Assembly (NCBI GenBank): GCA_034440395.1
Contig: JAWXBW010000023.1
Coordinates: 1 to 24,260 of the forward strand
DNA: 24,260 bases
From: JAAUTS01 sp034440395
Lineage (GTDB): Bacteria > Verrucomicrobiota > Verrucomicrobiia > Methylacidiphilales > JAAUTS01
Direction: 5' to 3'
The notes beneath the pieces were generated by a model that was given only the letters and a program-made list of their open reading frames with translations, ran no database searches and had not been told where the DNA came from. Both the position numbers and the translations under genes were made by a program. Below, piece by piece: positions 8,925 through 17,111 of this stretch. Positions within the stretch are counted from its first letter, which is position 1, and every line of letters begins with the position of its first letter.

Positions 8925-10598
8925 GTGACAATTGTGAAGACTTCACAGACATACCTGCGCCTTTTTTTGGCGGTGGCAGTTCTGATTTTAGGCGTAACCC
9001 TCTACTACGGAGCGCCTCCCGCCTATAACTGGCTGAAGCAAGAACGTTTCATGGCTCTGTCAAAATCAGCTCTCGCAGAGTCAAGGTTGGAAAACGCCCA
9101 GCTTTGGGCCTTCGAGGCTCTTAAACGCAATCCAGAGCGCCTCGCCGCCAACAGGTTAGTGATTCAGGTATTCGAGGCCCAAGGGCATCCGATGACTGTT
9201 TTTTGGCACTCTCGCTTGATTCAACTTCAGAAAAATCCACCAAGCAAAGACTATTTGGCTTGGGCCGCTTCTGCCTTACGATACGGCCAAGTCAAAACGG
9301 CTCAACATGCGCTGGATCTAATTCCAGAACCCGAGAGGAAAGTGGAATATTGCTCACTCTCCGCAGGGGTTGCTCTGGCACTCGGCGATAAGAAACGGGC
9401 GGATGTTTTTTTTGTCCAGGCAGCACGATGGGAACCGGGGCGTCCGATTCATGAGATTAACCTAGCAGCTTTGCGCCTAGATGTCCATGACCCCGCTCTT
9501 GCTCAGGAAGCTCGAATGAGACTGGAGAAACTTTCGGGAGATCCGCAGGATGGGCTTGCCGCGCTGCGTGCTTTGGCCAAGGATGCCTCCCAACGTCGTG
9601 ACTTCCCTGCCTACCTTCGTCTGTCACGTGAAATACTCAAGCGCGCTCCAGGCGGGTGGGAAGACAGGTTGCAGGAGCTGGATGCGTCGGAGTCGGAAGT
9701 ATCCGTGGAATCCGCAACCTTGGCAGAGTTGAAAACTCTGGCGGTTCAGAATCCGCTTCACGTTGCTTCCTTGGCTTCATGGATGATTGCCCATGGAAGG
9801 GCGCAGGAATGTCTGCTTTGGCTGGACGGTCAGAATGAAAATCTCCGGAATCTTTTTCCCGTCCAGATGAGCCGTTGCGATGTCCTATGGTCTCTGGGGG
9901 ACTTTGCCGGAATGGAAGAGTTTCTTCAGCGTATTGAGTGGAGAAAACTGGATACTCTAAGACTGGCGCTGTTGGCCAAAGTTTCCCGTCAACAGGGAAG
10001 CCCGGATTTTAAAGAACGGTGGGAAACTGCCGTGAAATCCACAACATCCATGGATGGCATGGCTCTTTTACTGGGGCAATGGGTATTAAAGTGGGGTTGG
10101 GAGAGTGAGGCCTCTGGGCTTTTTTGGACTGTCGCCCGCGCCAAAACCTCCGAGCGCTCACAGGCCCTCCAGCTCCTTTTAGAAACGGCATACTGGCAGG
10201 GAAAGGCTCTGAATGTGTATCAGGTAGTGAGCGAGCAGCTAAGCGACAATCCGCAAAATACCGTTTATCAGAACAACCACACCTATCTCAGTCTTCTTCT
10301 CAATATCAACAGGGCATCGGCCATCAGGAACGCAGAGGATCTACAGGAACGTTATCCGTCGAACCCGATAGTGCGAAATACCTATGCGCTGGCCTGTTAT
10401 TTTTCAGGTAAGCACGTGGAAGCACTGGAACTTTTGAATAAATGGCCCGAACCCGAGGATCAGCCATCCCTTGCCTTTAAGTGGGCACTTTTGCTAGCCT
10501 CAGGCGGACAGCAGGAGCTATCATCTGTTTATCGAAAGAAAGCGGCACAAGCCCGGCTCATGGATGAAGAGAGGCGTCTTCTGGATTCCTTGCCTTGA
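8925..10598 (+). CDS. Membrane-anchored TPR-like helical repeat protein
   Basis: A 557-residue protein starting with GTG; a second in-frame GTG three codons on is equally possible. One membrane helix lies at about residues 11-28, then a short aromatic juxtamembrane stretch. The rest consists of helix pairs with TPR-like spacing, for example around 45-70 (ALAESRLENAQLWAFEALKR), 110-135, 140-165, and the C-terminal part (ERYPSNPIVRNTYALACY, GKHVEALELLNKW). TPR arrays are protein-interaction scaffolds; no catalytic motif is visible. The single N-terminal anchor places the array outside the inner membrane or in the cytoplasm, and the sequence does not settle which. The next gene, 52 bases downstream, encodes a PEP-CTERM protein, so a role in surface or export assembly is possible but inferred. 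The ribosome site is weak. Confidence 0.75.
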   Translation: MTIVKTSQTYLRLFLAVAVLILGVTLYYGAPPAYNWLKQERFMALSKSALAESRLENAQLWAFEALKRNPERLAANRLVIQVFEAQGHPMTVFWHSRLIQLQKNPPSKDYLAWAASALRYGQVKTAQHALDLIPEPERKVEYCSLSAGVALALGDKKRADVFFVQAARWEPGRPIHEINLAALRLDVHDPALAQEARMRLEKLSGDPQDGLAALRALAKDASQRRDFPAYLRLSREILKRAPGGWEDRLQELDASESEVSVESATLAELKTLAVQNPLHVASLASWMIAHGRAQECLLWLDGQNENLRNLFPVQMSRCDVLWSLGDFAGMEEFLQRIEWRKLDTLRLALLAKVSRQQGSPDFKERWETAVKSTTSMDGMALLLGQWVLKWGWESEASGLFWTVARAKTSERSQALQLLLETAYWQGKALNVYQVVSEQLSDNPQNTVYQNNHTYLSLLLNINRASAIRNAEDLQERYPSNPIVRNTYALACYFSGKHVEALELLNKWPEPEDQPSLAFKWALLLASGGQQELSSVYRKKAAQARLMDEERRLLDSLP

Positions 10599-10650
10599 TG
10601 CAGTTCTATTTTGCCTTGTCACATTGGCCTGATGAGGCTACATTATTTTA

Positions 10651-11439
10651 ATGAAAGTGGCATATCCAAAGCTGATGGTAGCTCTATTTTTGACCACGGT
10701 GCCGTGGGTAATGACATCGTCCGCCAATATTTTGGTCAACGGCAATTTTGAAGATCCCGGAATTGCTCTCACAACGGATTACGTGGGCTACTCTGCTGAC
10801 AATGACACTGCTATACCTGGCTGGTATCTACGGCCGACGACCAGTGATGGACCAAGCTTCGCTATTTATTATACGCAGAGCACGCCCGGTGACCGCACTA
10901 CGGCATGGTGGATTCCAAATGCTCAAAACGGGGCTTTCCTTATGCAGTTGGACAGTACTCAGAGCACGGGCTTCACGGTTGGATGTTCGCTTTATCAGGT
11001 GATTTCTCTTGTTTCGGGAACAGAGTATGAATTGAGTTTTTGGATCAACACAGAAGTGGGGACAGGAAAAGGCGGGACATCCGCCAGTCTTCTTAATGTG
11101 GGTACACTCACTGGAGCTGCTAACATCGGTGCCATTGGAACCAGTTACATAAGTAATCAGACATTTACTGTTACTAATCCTGCTAATGTTACCGCAGCTG
11201 CTGCGGTTTGGCAGCAACACAGCATCCGATTTACTGCCACAGCGAGCGGGGACACGGTGATTCGTTTTGCCGACAGTCCAACTTCCGACAATTCCAATGT
11301 TTCCCTCGATAACGTTTCCCTTGTTGTTGTGCCAGAACCCTCCGTAGTGATGGGCGCGATGCTGCTCTTGGGTCTGGTTGGTTGGCGTGAGCGCAAACGT
11401 ATAAGAGTGCTTTTTCGCAGAGAAGAATCAAACGCCTAA
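10651..11439 (+). CDS. PEP-CTERM sorting-domain protein with a DUF642-like jelly-roll region
   Basis: A 262-residue exported protein. The N-terminus (residues 1-25) is a signal peptide ending near SSANI. The mature part begins LVNGNFEDPG and contains GWYL, YELSFWI, WQQHSIRFTATASGDTVIRF and DNVSLVVV, the pattern of DUF642-like and carbohydrate-binding-like beta-sandwich domains. The C-terminus has the full exosortase sorting signal: PEP at 228-230, a hydrophobic stretch of about 15 residues, then a basic tail starting RERKR. In this system the exosortase, not seen in the window, cleaves at the PEP motif for surface or extracellular polysaccharide attachment. It sits 52 bases behind the TPR-like gene and is probably in the same transcript. 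Substrate and partner are unknown. Confidence 0.88.
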   Translation: MKVAYPKLMVALFLTTVPWVMTSSANILVNGNFEDPGIALTTDYVGYSADNDTAIPGWYLRPTTSDGPSFAIYYTQSTPGDRTTAWWIPNAQNGAFLMQLDSTQSTGFTVGCSLYQVISLVSGTEYELSFWINTEVGTGKGGTSASLLNVGTLTGAANIGAIGTSYISNQTFTVTNPANVTAAAAVWQQHSIRFTATASGDTVIRFADSPTSDNSNVSLDNVSLVVVPEPSVVMGAMLLLGLVGWRERKRIRVLFRREESNA

Positions 11440-11462
11440 AAAAACTTTTTGACGTAGTTTTT
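11440..11462 (+). terminator. Likely terminator of the PEP-CTERM gene
   Basis: Directly after the stop codon, AAAAACT (11440-11446) pairs perfectly with AGTTTTT (11456-11462) around a 9-base loop, and the right arm ends in five T. The stem is A/T only, so it is weak as an intrinsic terminator. Confidence 0.4.
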
Positions 11463-11476
11463 CGGATTAAAGCGTC

Positions 11477-11578
11477 TCAGATCATTGAGGCCTGCTCCCG
11501 TGCCGATGACATAGGAGCCGCAGCATGGCGGTTGGCCACGCCAAGCTTATCATAGATCTTTTCTGGGGGCTCCTTCAT
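11477..11578 (-). pseudogene. Scrap of a LuxR-type HTH C-terminus
   Basis: A 33-codon frame on the minus strand reads PPEKIYDKLGVANRHAA. This is the recognition helix and end of a LuxR/NarL DNA-binding domain (usual form HLxxIYxKLxVxxRxxA). The upstream part of the HTH is missing and the frame ends soon after, so this is a remnant, not a gene. Downstream another minus frame stays open to about 11437 and could be a frameshifted tail. Confidence is limited by the short match. Confidence 0.45.
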
Positions 11579-11801
11579 CCTAAGCTTTGTAAGCGATCAA
11601 ACGCTTTTATTCTAAGCTAGATAACTCAATCAAGTCAACGGAGCCGACTCTCAATAGTAAACACTTTTGCACTGTTTTACTGAGTTGATTCCTGACCATT
11701 GATAACACGCAATAGTTTGCAAACTGCTGCCTGATTTCGAAGCAGGATTTTCTCAGGTGGGTGTGAATTATTGCGTTGGTTTTTGTTAGGAGATGCTTGA
11801 G
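11579..11801 (+). other. Stretch with no recognisable gene
   Basis: No credible ORF, RNA gene or repeat was seen here. The bases are A/T-leaning compared with the genes on either side and contain short palindromes such as GTTTGCAAAC, too short to interpret. Confidence 0.4.
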
Positions 11802-12177
11802 TTAAGGTTGCTTTTCACCCGAGCGACTCGAAATATATACTGTAGGTCTATTGCTGCCCCTTTGGCGTTTAATCTGGCGAGCTATTCTCCTGATTTTTCG
11901 ATGAGCCAAAATTTTATTAAGGGTAATCAGAACCAGCAGAAGGGCTATTCCGAAAACGGCCATGAAACAGGTCAAATCCCAGACTCCTTGCCTTAGAATC
12001 CGAGCAAACTGGTATGGCAACTCCTTTAAGATACCACTGATAAAGAACATATTCAGGGTTTTGGACTTTATCTAATTTTATTGATACCACTGGAAAAGTA
12101 TTGAATTGACGCTCTAACCATCCTTTATTTACCCAATAGGGTATTTCCGAACTAGCCACTGCCACATCTCCTCGCAC
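11802..12177 (-). pseudogene. Frame-broken small membrane protein remnant
   Basis: Two overlapping minus-strand frames look like pieces of one gene. The upstream piece (from GTG 12177) begins with protein-like sequence (SSEIPYWVNKGWLERQF, then VSIKLDKVQNPEYVLY) but turns unconvincing after about 12050. The downstream piece (12050-11802, other frame) has an amphipathic lead (ILKELPYQFARILRQG), a clear membrane helix (FMAVFGIALLLVLITL) and a basic tail (KIRRIARQIKRQRG). A frameshift near 12050 would join them. I do not recognise the family. It lies directly downstream of a 40-residue ORF, its GTG touching that ORF's stop, next to the truncated tesA copy. That fits a region decaying after rearrangement. 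It may instead be two unrelated small ORFs. Confidence 0.35.
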
Positions 12178-12300
12178 CTAAGCCTCTGGGCTTCTATAAT
12201 TAGGGGTTTGTGCTTCGCGGTAACTTTCTGATAGATTCTTAGCCTGTTTTAAATGACGTTCGGGATTTTTATTGAAAATTTCATCCTTAAGATTTTCCAT
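12178..12300 (-). CDS. 40-residue ORF starting inside the tesA-derived repeat
   Basis: An ATG at 12300, preceded by GGAG at a usable distance, opens a 40-codon frame (MENLKDEIFNKNPERHLKQ, then AKNLSESYREAQ). The composition is helical and charged. The first few codons lie in the 119-bp repeat but in a different frame from the tesA fragment. The rest is unique sequence, so the real gene may have been longer and lost its upstream half at the repeat junction, or the ORF may have been created by it. The family is not recognised. Confidence 0.3.
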   Translation of the reverse strand: MENLKDEIFNKNPERHLKQAKNLSESYREAQTPNYRSPEA

Positions 12301-12405
12301 ACGTTCTCCGCAATGATCCGTTGTCCTTCTAGGGTTGGATGAATATGATCATGCTGGTTCAATTGGGGGACGCCTCCGACACCCTGTAACAAATAGGGCA
12401 CCAGC
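12287..12405 (-). repeat. Direct repeat copy A: orphan 3' fragment of the tesA-like gene
   Basis: These 119 bases match 17466-17584 in the same orientation with mismatches only at 12290, 12303, 12346, 12352 and 12390. They encode LVPYLLQGVGGVPQLNQ, then the DxxHPTLEGQ catalytic block and RIIAENVWKIL, the C-terminal part of the esterase at 17431-18138. Upstream homology stops abruptly at 12406. Downstream the frame runs on into unrelated residues (RMKFSIKIPNVI) and stops at 12249. Without the GDSL serine block it cannot be an active enzyme. With copy B it brackets the five-gene cassette. Confidence 0.93.
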
Positions 12406-12475
12406 ATCGGCCGCTTTTTGAGATTCATTTTTTTGCTAAGAGGCACCCGGAAGTCTTTGGATTTTATTTTGTTCT

Positions 12476-13828
12476 TTATGCTTCTTTGGGTTCTTCGTGA
12501 ATTGGCAGAATCAGATCTACTTTGAGTGATTTGCGCACTTGCACCAACTGGCCCTCAAACAAGGAGCGGTCGTGCGGGGAATCGGTGCTGCGTTTGGCCA
12601 GTTCTGTAATCCATTCCACTTGTTCATGAAGCGCCTGCCGCCGACTGGGATCGGACGTCAGACTCGCAATGGTTCGCACTGAGTCCAGCATCCGCAGCAT
12701 CATGCTAAGATTACCCTTGGCTCCCTCCCTGATTTGGTCGAAGGCCTCGGACAACAGGCTTTGAAAGCTCGGTCCGACGGCAATCACTCGCAGTGCTCCA
12801 TCTTCGTAGCGGTGCGATGCGGGGATATGTTTGGTTGCGAGCCGTGCCAGAATAACCGTCAGGTAATCCACGCAAGTCACGGCGGTAGTAGTGTCGTTGA
12901 CGCCAGGCGAGAGTGCCTTCAACGCCACATCTACAATCTGTCGGATGCCGAAGGCCGCATCCTGTTCCAGTGTGCGATAGCTACTGAAGTTAAAGGTCGC
13001 CTGCAGCGCGACAGTCGTCTCAGCGCTCGGCGGATTTTCGAGACTAAGCGAAGCCAACGCGGTGTTCTCGACCACAAATTCTCCGATACCTCGCTCCATC
13101 CTCACCACGGTTTTCTGTTCGCGTGCCAGGCGCAGGAGGGCGCTGTTATCCACGCTCTGAATGTAACCACTCTTCAGGGCTGGAACGGTCTGCCACTTTC
13201 CCCCGTTCGGCGGGAGGGAGGATAGGTCATCTGGGTCTTCATCTGTGCCGCGCGCGAGTTGTTTTGGAAACAACCGGTCAATTGCCTCGACGGTTTCGTT
13301 AGCAACAGACGCAATAATGCTGGAAGCCTGGATCGATGAGGCAACGTGATGAATGAAGAAGATGAGCAGACCCACGCCGCCCACCGCCAGCACGAAGCCT
13401 AAGAAGACCGCGAGGTTTGGAACAAATACCCCCTCGTCTCCGCCACGAATCGTGCGCAGCACGATCAAACAATACGTAAAAATGCCGGAGAAGATTCCCA
13501 GCACAGACTGCGTCACCCGGCTGCTCATGAAGTTCCGCAGTATGCGAGAGGTATATTGGCTCGAAGCCATTGCTAGTGCTACCAAGGTCATGGAGAACGT
13601 AACCCCCACCACCGACATCATCGAACCGGCAATCGTGGATAACATCCCTCGTGCTCCCTCAGCTCCCGCACCGAATAAGCGAGGCCATTGAGCCAGCCAG
13701 AGATCACTCTCATGGGAGTCCACGTCAATCACAGCAACCGCGAGCATAATGCTGGCCGCGACGATCAGCGTGGGGATAAACCAAAGACTTGACCGCAGAT
13801 TGCTCCAAAGAAGTTTGAGCTTATTCAT
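12476..13828 (-). CDS. DUF2254 family membrane protein
   Basis: A 450-residue protein matching the DUF2254 family of predicted inner-membrane proteins of unknown function. The N-terminal half has about four membrane helices (near residues 15-36, 62-88, 105-125 and 137-160), including the typical SxVGVTFSMTLVALAMASSQY and SRILRNFMSSRVTQSVLGIF stretches. The soluble C-terminal half contains the family blocks GYIQSVD, ALSPGVNDTTTAVTCVDYL and DPSRRQALHEQ. Its ATG overlaps the stop of the YihY-type gene by four bases (ATGA), so the two are translationally coupled. It is the last gene of the cassette. No reaction can be assigned. Confidence 0.88.
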   Translation of the reverse strand: MNKLKLLWSNLRSSLWFIPTLIVAASIMLAVAVIDVDSHESDLWLAQWPRLFGAGAEGARGMLSTIAGSMMSVVGVTFSMTLVALAMASSQYTSRILRNFMSSRVTQSVLGIFSGIFTYCLIVLRTIRGGDEGVFVPNLAVFLGFVLAVGGVGLLIFFIHHVASSIQASSIIASVANETVEAIDRLFPKQLARGTDEDPDDLSSLPPNGGKWQTVPALKSGYIQSVDNSALLRLAREQKTVVRMERGIGEFVVENTALASLSLENPPSAETTVALQATFNFSSYRTLEQDAAFGIRQIVDVALKALSPGVNDTTTAVTCVDYLTVILARLATKHIPASHRYEDGALRVIAVGPSFQSLLSEAFDQIREGAKGNLSMMLRMLDSVRTIASLTSDPSRRQALHEQVEWITELAKRSTDSPHDRSLFEGQLVQVRKSLKVDLILPIHEEPKEA

Positions 13829-14742
13829 GATTTAGCTCCGGGTCTAGTGGCTGGAGATCGGTCCGTGTGCCCACTACTTTCCGCCCGGACTTCCGCTTGC
13901 GCTGCACAAACGCAAATTCCGAACACGCCAATGCAGCTTGAGAGATAAAGCCATAGCAAGAACGCCACAACGCCGCCTAGTGTTCCATAGAGCACGTTAA
14001 AATTACCGAAGTGAACCGCGTAAATCAGAAACAGCCATCCGCCCATCCAGATCAAACCCGTTGCCGCCAGCGCACCGATCCACACTTCGGAGAATCGGGT
14101 GGTTCGGCTCGGAGCCAGCTTGTAAATCAGCATGGCTCCGCAGAACAAAACGAGCCAAGGTAGGAGATTGGGCATCAAGGCTACGATCCAATGGGGAAAT
14201 TCGAAATAAGTGGCCGCCCATCTGCGAGTTAGACGCGCGAAGCCCGGAAGCAGGATGCCCAGAAAGGCTGCGCTTAAAGTGATACCGAGCAATCCAAGGC
14301 TTTTCAAAGGCAATCGCCACCAGTTGTAAGTGGGTGAGTGCCAAATGCGATTCGTGGTTCGAACCAAAGTGCGCAGGAATTTCATCGAGCTCCAAAGCAA
14401 AACCGGAAGTGCGGCGAGACTGATTTCGCCGCGCTTTGCCAGCACCCCATGAATATTCGCCATCGCACTGAATTCCTGCTCAACGGTCAGCGGAACATAT
14501 CGTTTTATCCACTGGACGACGTCCTGCGTGGCTACTTCCCGCTCAACGAACAAGGACACTGCACTCACTAGAATGAAGGCTATCGGTAGGAGTGACAGCA
14601 ACAGGTAATAGGTAAAGGCGGCGGCGCGCTGGTCGCCATCCACTTCCGCCCAACGTGCCCATGCATGTTTGATGGTTCGCCACCAAATCGATTGCTTTTC
14701 ATTAGGTAACAAAGTGGGCATCATTTTAAAATGGGCAGACAA
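13825..14742 (-). CDS. YihY/BrkB (UPF0761) family inner-membrane protein
   Basis: A 305-residue polytopic protein with about six membrane helices. Family marks include RAAAFTYYLLLSLLPIAFIL near residues 38-57 and the C-terminal YGTLGGVVAFLLWLYLSS, both highly typical of YihY/BrkB proteins. The family was once called RNase BN in error; its function is not settled, though some members are linked to serum resistance or envelope homeostasis. The stop overlaps the DUF2254 start, and the start is 67 bases after the HPF-like gene, so it lies mid-operon. The tail after the last helix (ESSGHTDRSPATRPGAKS) is hydrophilic and probably cytoplasmic. Confidence 0.9.
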   Translation of the reverse strand: MSAHFKMMPTLLPNEKQSIWWRTIKHAWARWAEVDGDQRAAAFTYYLLLSLLPIAFILVSAVSLFVEREVATQDVVQWIKRYVPLTVEQEFSAMANIHGVLAKRGEISLAALPVLLWSSMKFLRTLVRTTNRIWHSPTYNWWRLPLKSLGLLGITLSAAFLGILLPGFARLTRRWAATYFEFPHWIVALMPNLLPWLVLFCGAMLIYKLAPSRTTRFSEVWIGALAATGLIWMGGWLFLIYAVHFGNFNVLYGTLGGVVAFLLWLYLSSCIGVFGICVCAAQAEVRAESSGHTDRSPATRPGAKS

Positions 14743-14809
14743 ACCTGCCAGTTTCCAGAGTGAACTACGGTAGGTAAACGATGGTAATGATGCTCATACG
14801 GATTCTACC

Positions 14810-15121
14810 CTATTGATTGCTCAATCGCCCAAGTTCACGATCGAGTAGTTTTTTCAATTTGTCTGCGGCGCCTTGGACAGCCTGCTCTATGTGTTGCGCT
14901 TGGTCGGTCACGGCGACCGGCTGCATTCCTTCCAAGCGTGCCTCCATGACGCAACGTTTGTCTCGTCCACCTTTGTGACTGTTCTCGTCACTCAGGTGGA
15001 CTTCCACGCGGGTTATCTGCTGGGCAAAGTGCCCCATCGCATCCTCTACCACCGCCTGTGTCTGCTGAGTTAATGCGTCGCTGCCGTCAATGTTGTTGTC
15101 TGTGTTAATTTGGATTTTCAT
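14810..15121 (-). CDS. Short HPF/RaiA-like ribosome-associated protein
   Basis: A 103-residue protein of the ribosome hibernation factor / sigma-54 modulation superfamily. It begins with the beta strand MKIQINTD, followed by the helix ALTQQTQAVVEDAMGHF, the strand ITRVEVHLSDENS, the strand RCVMEARLEGMQPVAVTD, and the final helix QAVQGAADKLKKLLDREL: the beta-alpha-beta-beta-beta-alpha order of the HPF fold. It lacks the C-terminal dimerisation domain of long HPF, so by analogy it would bind single 70S ribosomes or 30S subunits. Close relatives are common in proteobacteria, often in stress gene clusters. It lies 31 bases behind the baeRF gene, implying co-expression. Binding itself is inferred from the fold. 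Confidence 0.85.
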   Translation of the reverse strand: MKIQINTDNNIDGSDALTQQTQAVVEDAMGHFAQQITRVEVHLSDENSHKGGRDKRCVMEARLEGMQPVAVTDQAQHIEQAVQGAADKLKKLLDRELGRLSNQ

Positions 15122-15152
15122 AATTTTTTAGCTAGCCATCTTGTTGTACTCT

Positions 15153-16334
15153 TTAAAAGCGACATATTGCCGCAGCTCCAGTCATCGTAGGCATCCGATC
15201 GGCGGGAACCACCACCACGTGTCCACCAGTCTTGAGCACCAACTCGCCGAGATCGTCCAGCAAATCATCCGACTCGGGATGGCTCAAATCCTTGAACTCA
15301 ACTTCTCCCGTCGCACCGTCAATTCGCCCTGAAATCTGTCGATCCGCCTCAATTAGCAGGGTTGCGATCCGCCCAGCCGTAGCGGCTGCCGCCACCTGTT
15401 TCAGATCCTCTTGGCCAAGCCCTTTGGATTTTGCCAAAGCAAATTCATCCGCCAGCGCCGCAAGTCTCGCTTGATATTGGGGTTGGAAAATGCTCCACGC
15501 GCGTTCGCGGAACTCCACCATCGGCAACGCGTCAGGATGGAATTTTATTCCTTCCTCCAACAGGAAAGTGTTCTGGCTGAGCTTGCGGAAATTGCCTTGA
15601 TGTTCGGGCAGTGCCGCTAGAATCAAAGGCAGTCCCGAGGGTTTAGAATGTAATTCGAGAATCGCACGGTCAACCCTGCGAAAGAACCGTTCCGCATCCT
15701 TGTCCATTTCATCCTTTTTATCTCCGTGCCCGTGCCGCATGGCCACGCTCGAGCCGCCCGTTCCTCCATAAGAAGCGACGGTCTGGTGTGGCTCTGTCAA
15801 CTCCTCGCCCAATGCTTCCTCAAGGGTGCGAGGCACTCCGGGCGCGAGAGCAATTTCATCAAGCGCGTCTCGGCTTCCCTCAAAAAGTTTAATCCCATGA
15901 AGGTTTATCGCCAGCACTTGAAAGCGATCCGCCGATTGCAAATAGCTCAACAGCGGCTTGGTGTGAAAACTGTCGGCCACCACGGCGAGTTCGGGCGTCG
16001 TTCGTTGTAATCCAAAAACCTGGAACAACCCGGGTCCTCCAAACACAACCAATCCGTCCGTGCAGTGAGTCCAGAAGTGATGATCGCGGGAAAGCGCCTC
16101 AAACGGTTCCAGAAGCAGACGAATCTCCTCGGATGAATATTTTTTCTGCAAGGACTGGTCGAGTTCCTTGACCAGATTGCGAAAGCGAATCGGGTCTTCC
16201 TGATTGCCAGGATGATGCCGGTGCGTGGGCTGATATAGCGAGAGGCACGGCTTTTTCTCTAAGCCTAAAAGCGAAGAGCGAAAATCCTTTGTTAATTGGT
16301 TCATTATTTTTTTGTCGGATTGTTTATTATTCAT
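15153..16334 (-). CDS. baeRF-type archaeo-eukaryotic release factor relative
   Basis: A 393-residue cytoplasmic protein resembling the bacterial baeRF families (relatives of eRF1/Pelota domains), probably baeRF3-like. Visible blocks: PCLSLYQPTHRHHPGNQEDP near residues 29-48, then FRNLV, a LVVFGGPGLFQVF strand pair near 95-107, FHTKPLL at 123-129, VLAINLHGIKLFEG at 140-153, a flexible YGGTGGSS loop at 189-196, and a C-terminal domain ending GGHVVVVPADRMPTMTGAAA. eRF1 uses a GGQ loop for peptide release; here there is a Gly-rich loop but no GGQ, so hydrolysis cannot be assumed. Known proposals for the family are ribosome rescue or translation quality control, which fits the HPF-like neighbour. 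Two starts are possible (16334 and 16304); neither has a good ribosome site. Confidence 0.82.
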   Translation of the reverse strand: MNNKQSDKKIMNQLTKDFRSSLLGLEKKPCLSLYQPTHRHHPGNQEDPIRFRNLVKELDQSLQKKYSSEEIRLLLEPFEALSRDHHFWTHCTDGLVVFGGPGLFQVFGLQRTTPELAVVADSFHTKPLLSYLQSADRFQVLAINLHGIKLFEGSRDALDEIALAPGVPRTLEEALGEELTEPHQTVASYGGTGGSSVAMRHGHGDKKDEMDKDAERFFRRVDRAILELHSKPSGLPLILAALPEHQGNFRKLSQNTFLLEEGIKFHPDALPMVEFRERAWSIFQPQYQARLAALADEFALAKSKGLGQEDLKQVAAAATAGRIATLLIEADRQISGRIDGATGEVEFKDLSHPESDDLLDDLGELVLKTGGHVVVVPADRMPTMTGAAAICRF

Positions 16335-16346
16335 GAAAAAACAAGG

Positions 16347-17111
16347 TTAACGTGATTTATCGGCGAATTCTTGGGTCCAATAGCCTTCCCGTTGATAATG
16401 TTGAAAAAGCTCCGTCTCATAATCACGCGTCAGCAGAGAGTCCTCCGTGAATTCAGGAGACTGTTTGATAGCTTCACGTGTAAGTTTGAAGAAAACTTTC
16501 GATTCGCTCCAGCCTAAGCGATCAATCCACTGCGGTGAAACCAGAACCTTTTTGCCCGGCCACCAATTATTTGTGTCAACGACCAAGTAACGGATCGCCC
16601 AAGTCTCATCATCAATGATAAAATCCTCGACGTGGCCAATTTCGCCGTCCATCGCCTGTATGTGATGACCTTGCACCGCGTCGGTGCTGCGCAAATGCGG
16701 ATCCCACGCTTTTTCATCTTGGGTGGGCTTTTCCCGATGTTCGTAGTTCGTTGCGATGTAGGGATTAAGTCCCCACATTAAAGGACCACTCCAGTACACC
16801 GGCCAACCATAATACCCATAATAGGACTCCTCGAATTGTTGCGAGACGGGCTTGTCACTGTCCAGCGCGGGACTGTCCTCAATCTGCTTTTTTGTCAGGT
16901 TAACGGCAACGTGTTCATCTGCCTTGATTGCGGCGACCAGCGCATATGGGGAAATCAGCACCTGTCGGCCAGTAAGCCAGTTTCCGGTTTCGGCGACCAA
17001 GTAGCGGATCGTCCAGTGATGGTCGTCAAAGTAGAATTCTTTGACCTTCCCGAATTCCCCGTCGAGGCTGTCCAGTTTGTAAGTCTTTAGTGTTTTGGTT
17101 TTGAATAACAT
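16347..17111 (-). CDS. Protein with two PRC-barrel domains
   Basis: A 254-residue soluble protein with two similar halves. Repeat 1 (about residues 8-75) reads LDSLDGEFGKVKEFYFDDHH, then WTIRYLVAETGNWLTGRQVLIS. Repeat 2 (about 140-210) reads AMDGEIGHVEDFIIDDETWA, then IRYLVVDTNNWWPGKKVLVS. Both are PRC-barrel domains, small beta barrels that bind RNA or protein partners (RimM, photosynthetic reaction centre H chain). An aromatic linker (YYGYYGWPVYWSG) separates them. It is the first gene of the cassette and precedes the baeRF gene by only 12 bases, so the cassette promoter probably lies in 17112-17430. Its target is unknown. Confidence 0.9.
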   Translation of the reverse strand: MLFKTKTLKTYKLDSLDGEFGKVKEFYFDDHHWTIRYLVAETGNWLTGRQVLISPYALVAAIKADEHVAVNLTKKQIEDSPALDSDKPVSQQFEESYYGYYGWPVYWSGPLMWGLNPYIATNYEHREKPTQDEKAWDPHLRSTDAVQGHHIQAMDGEIGHVEDFIIDDETWAIRYLVVDTNNWWPGKKVLVSPQWIDRLGWSESKVFFKLTREAIKQSPEFTEDSLLTRDYETELFQHYQREGYWTQEFADKSR

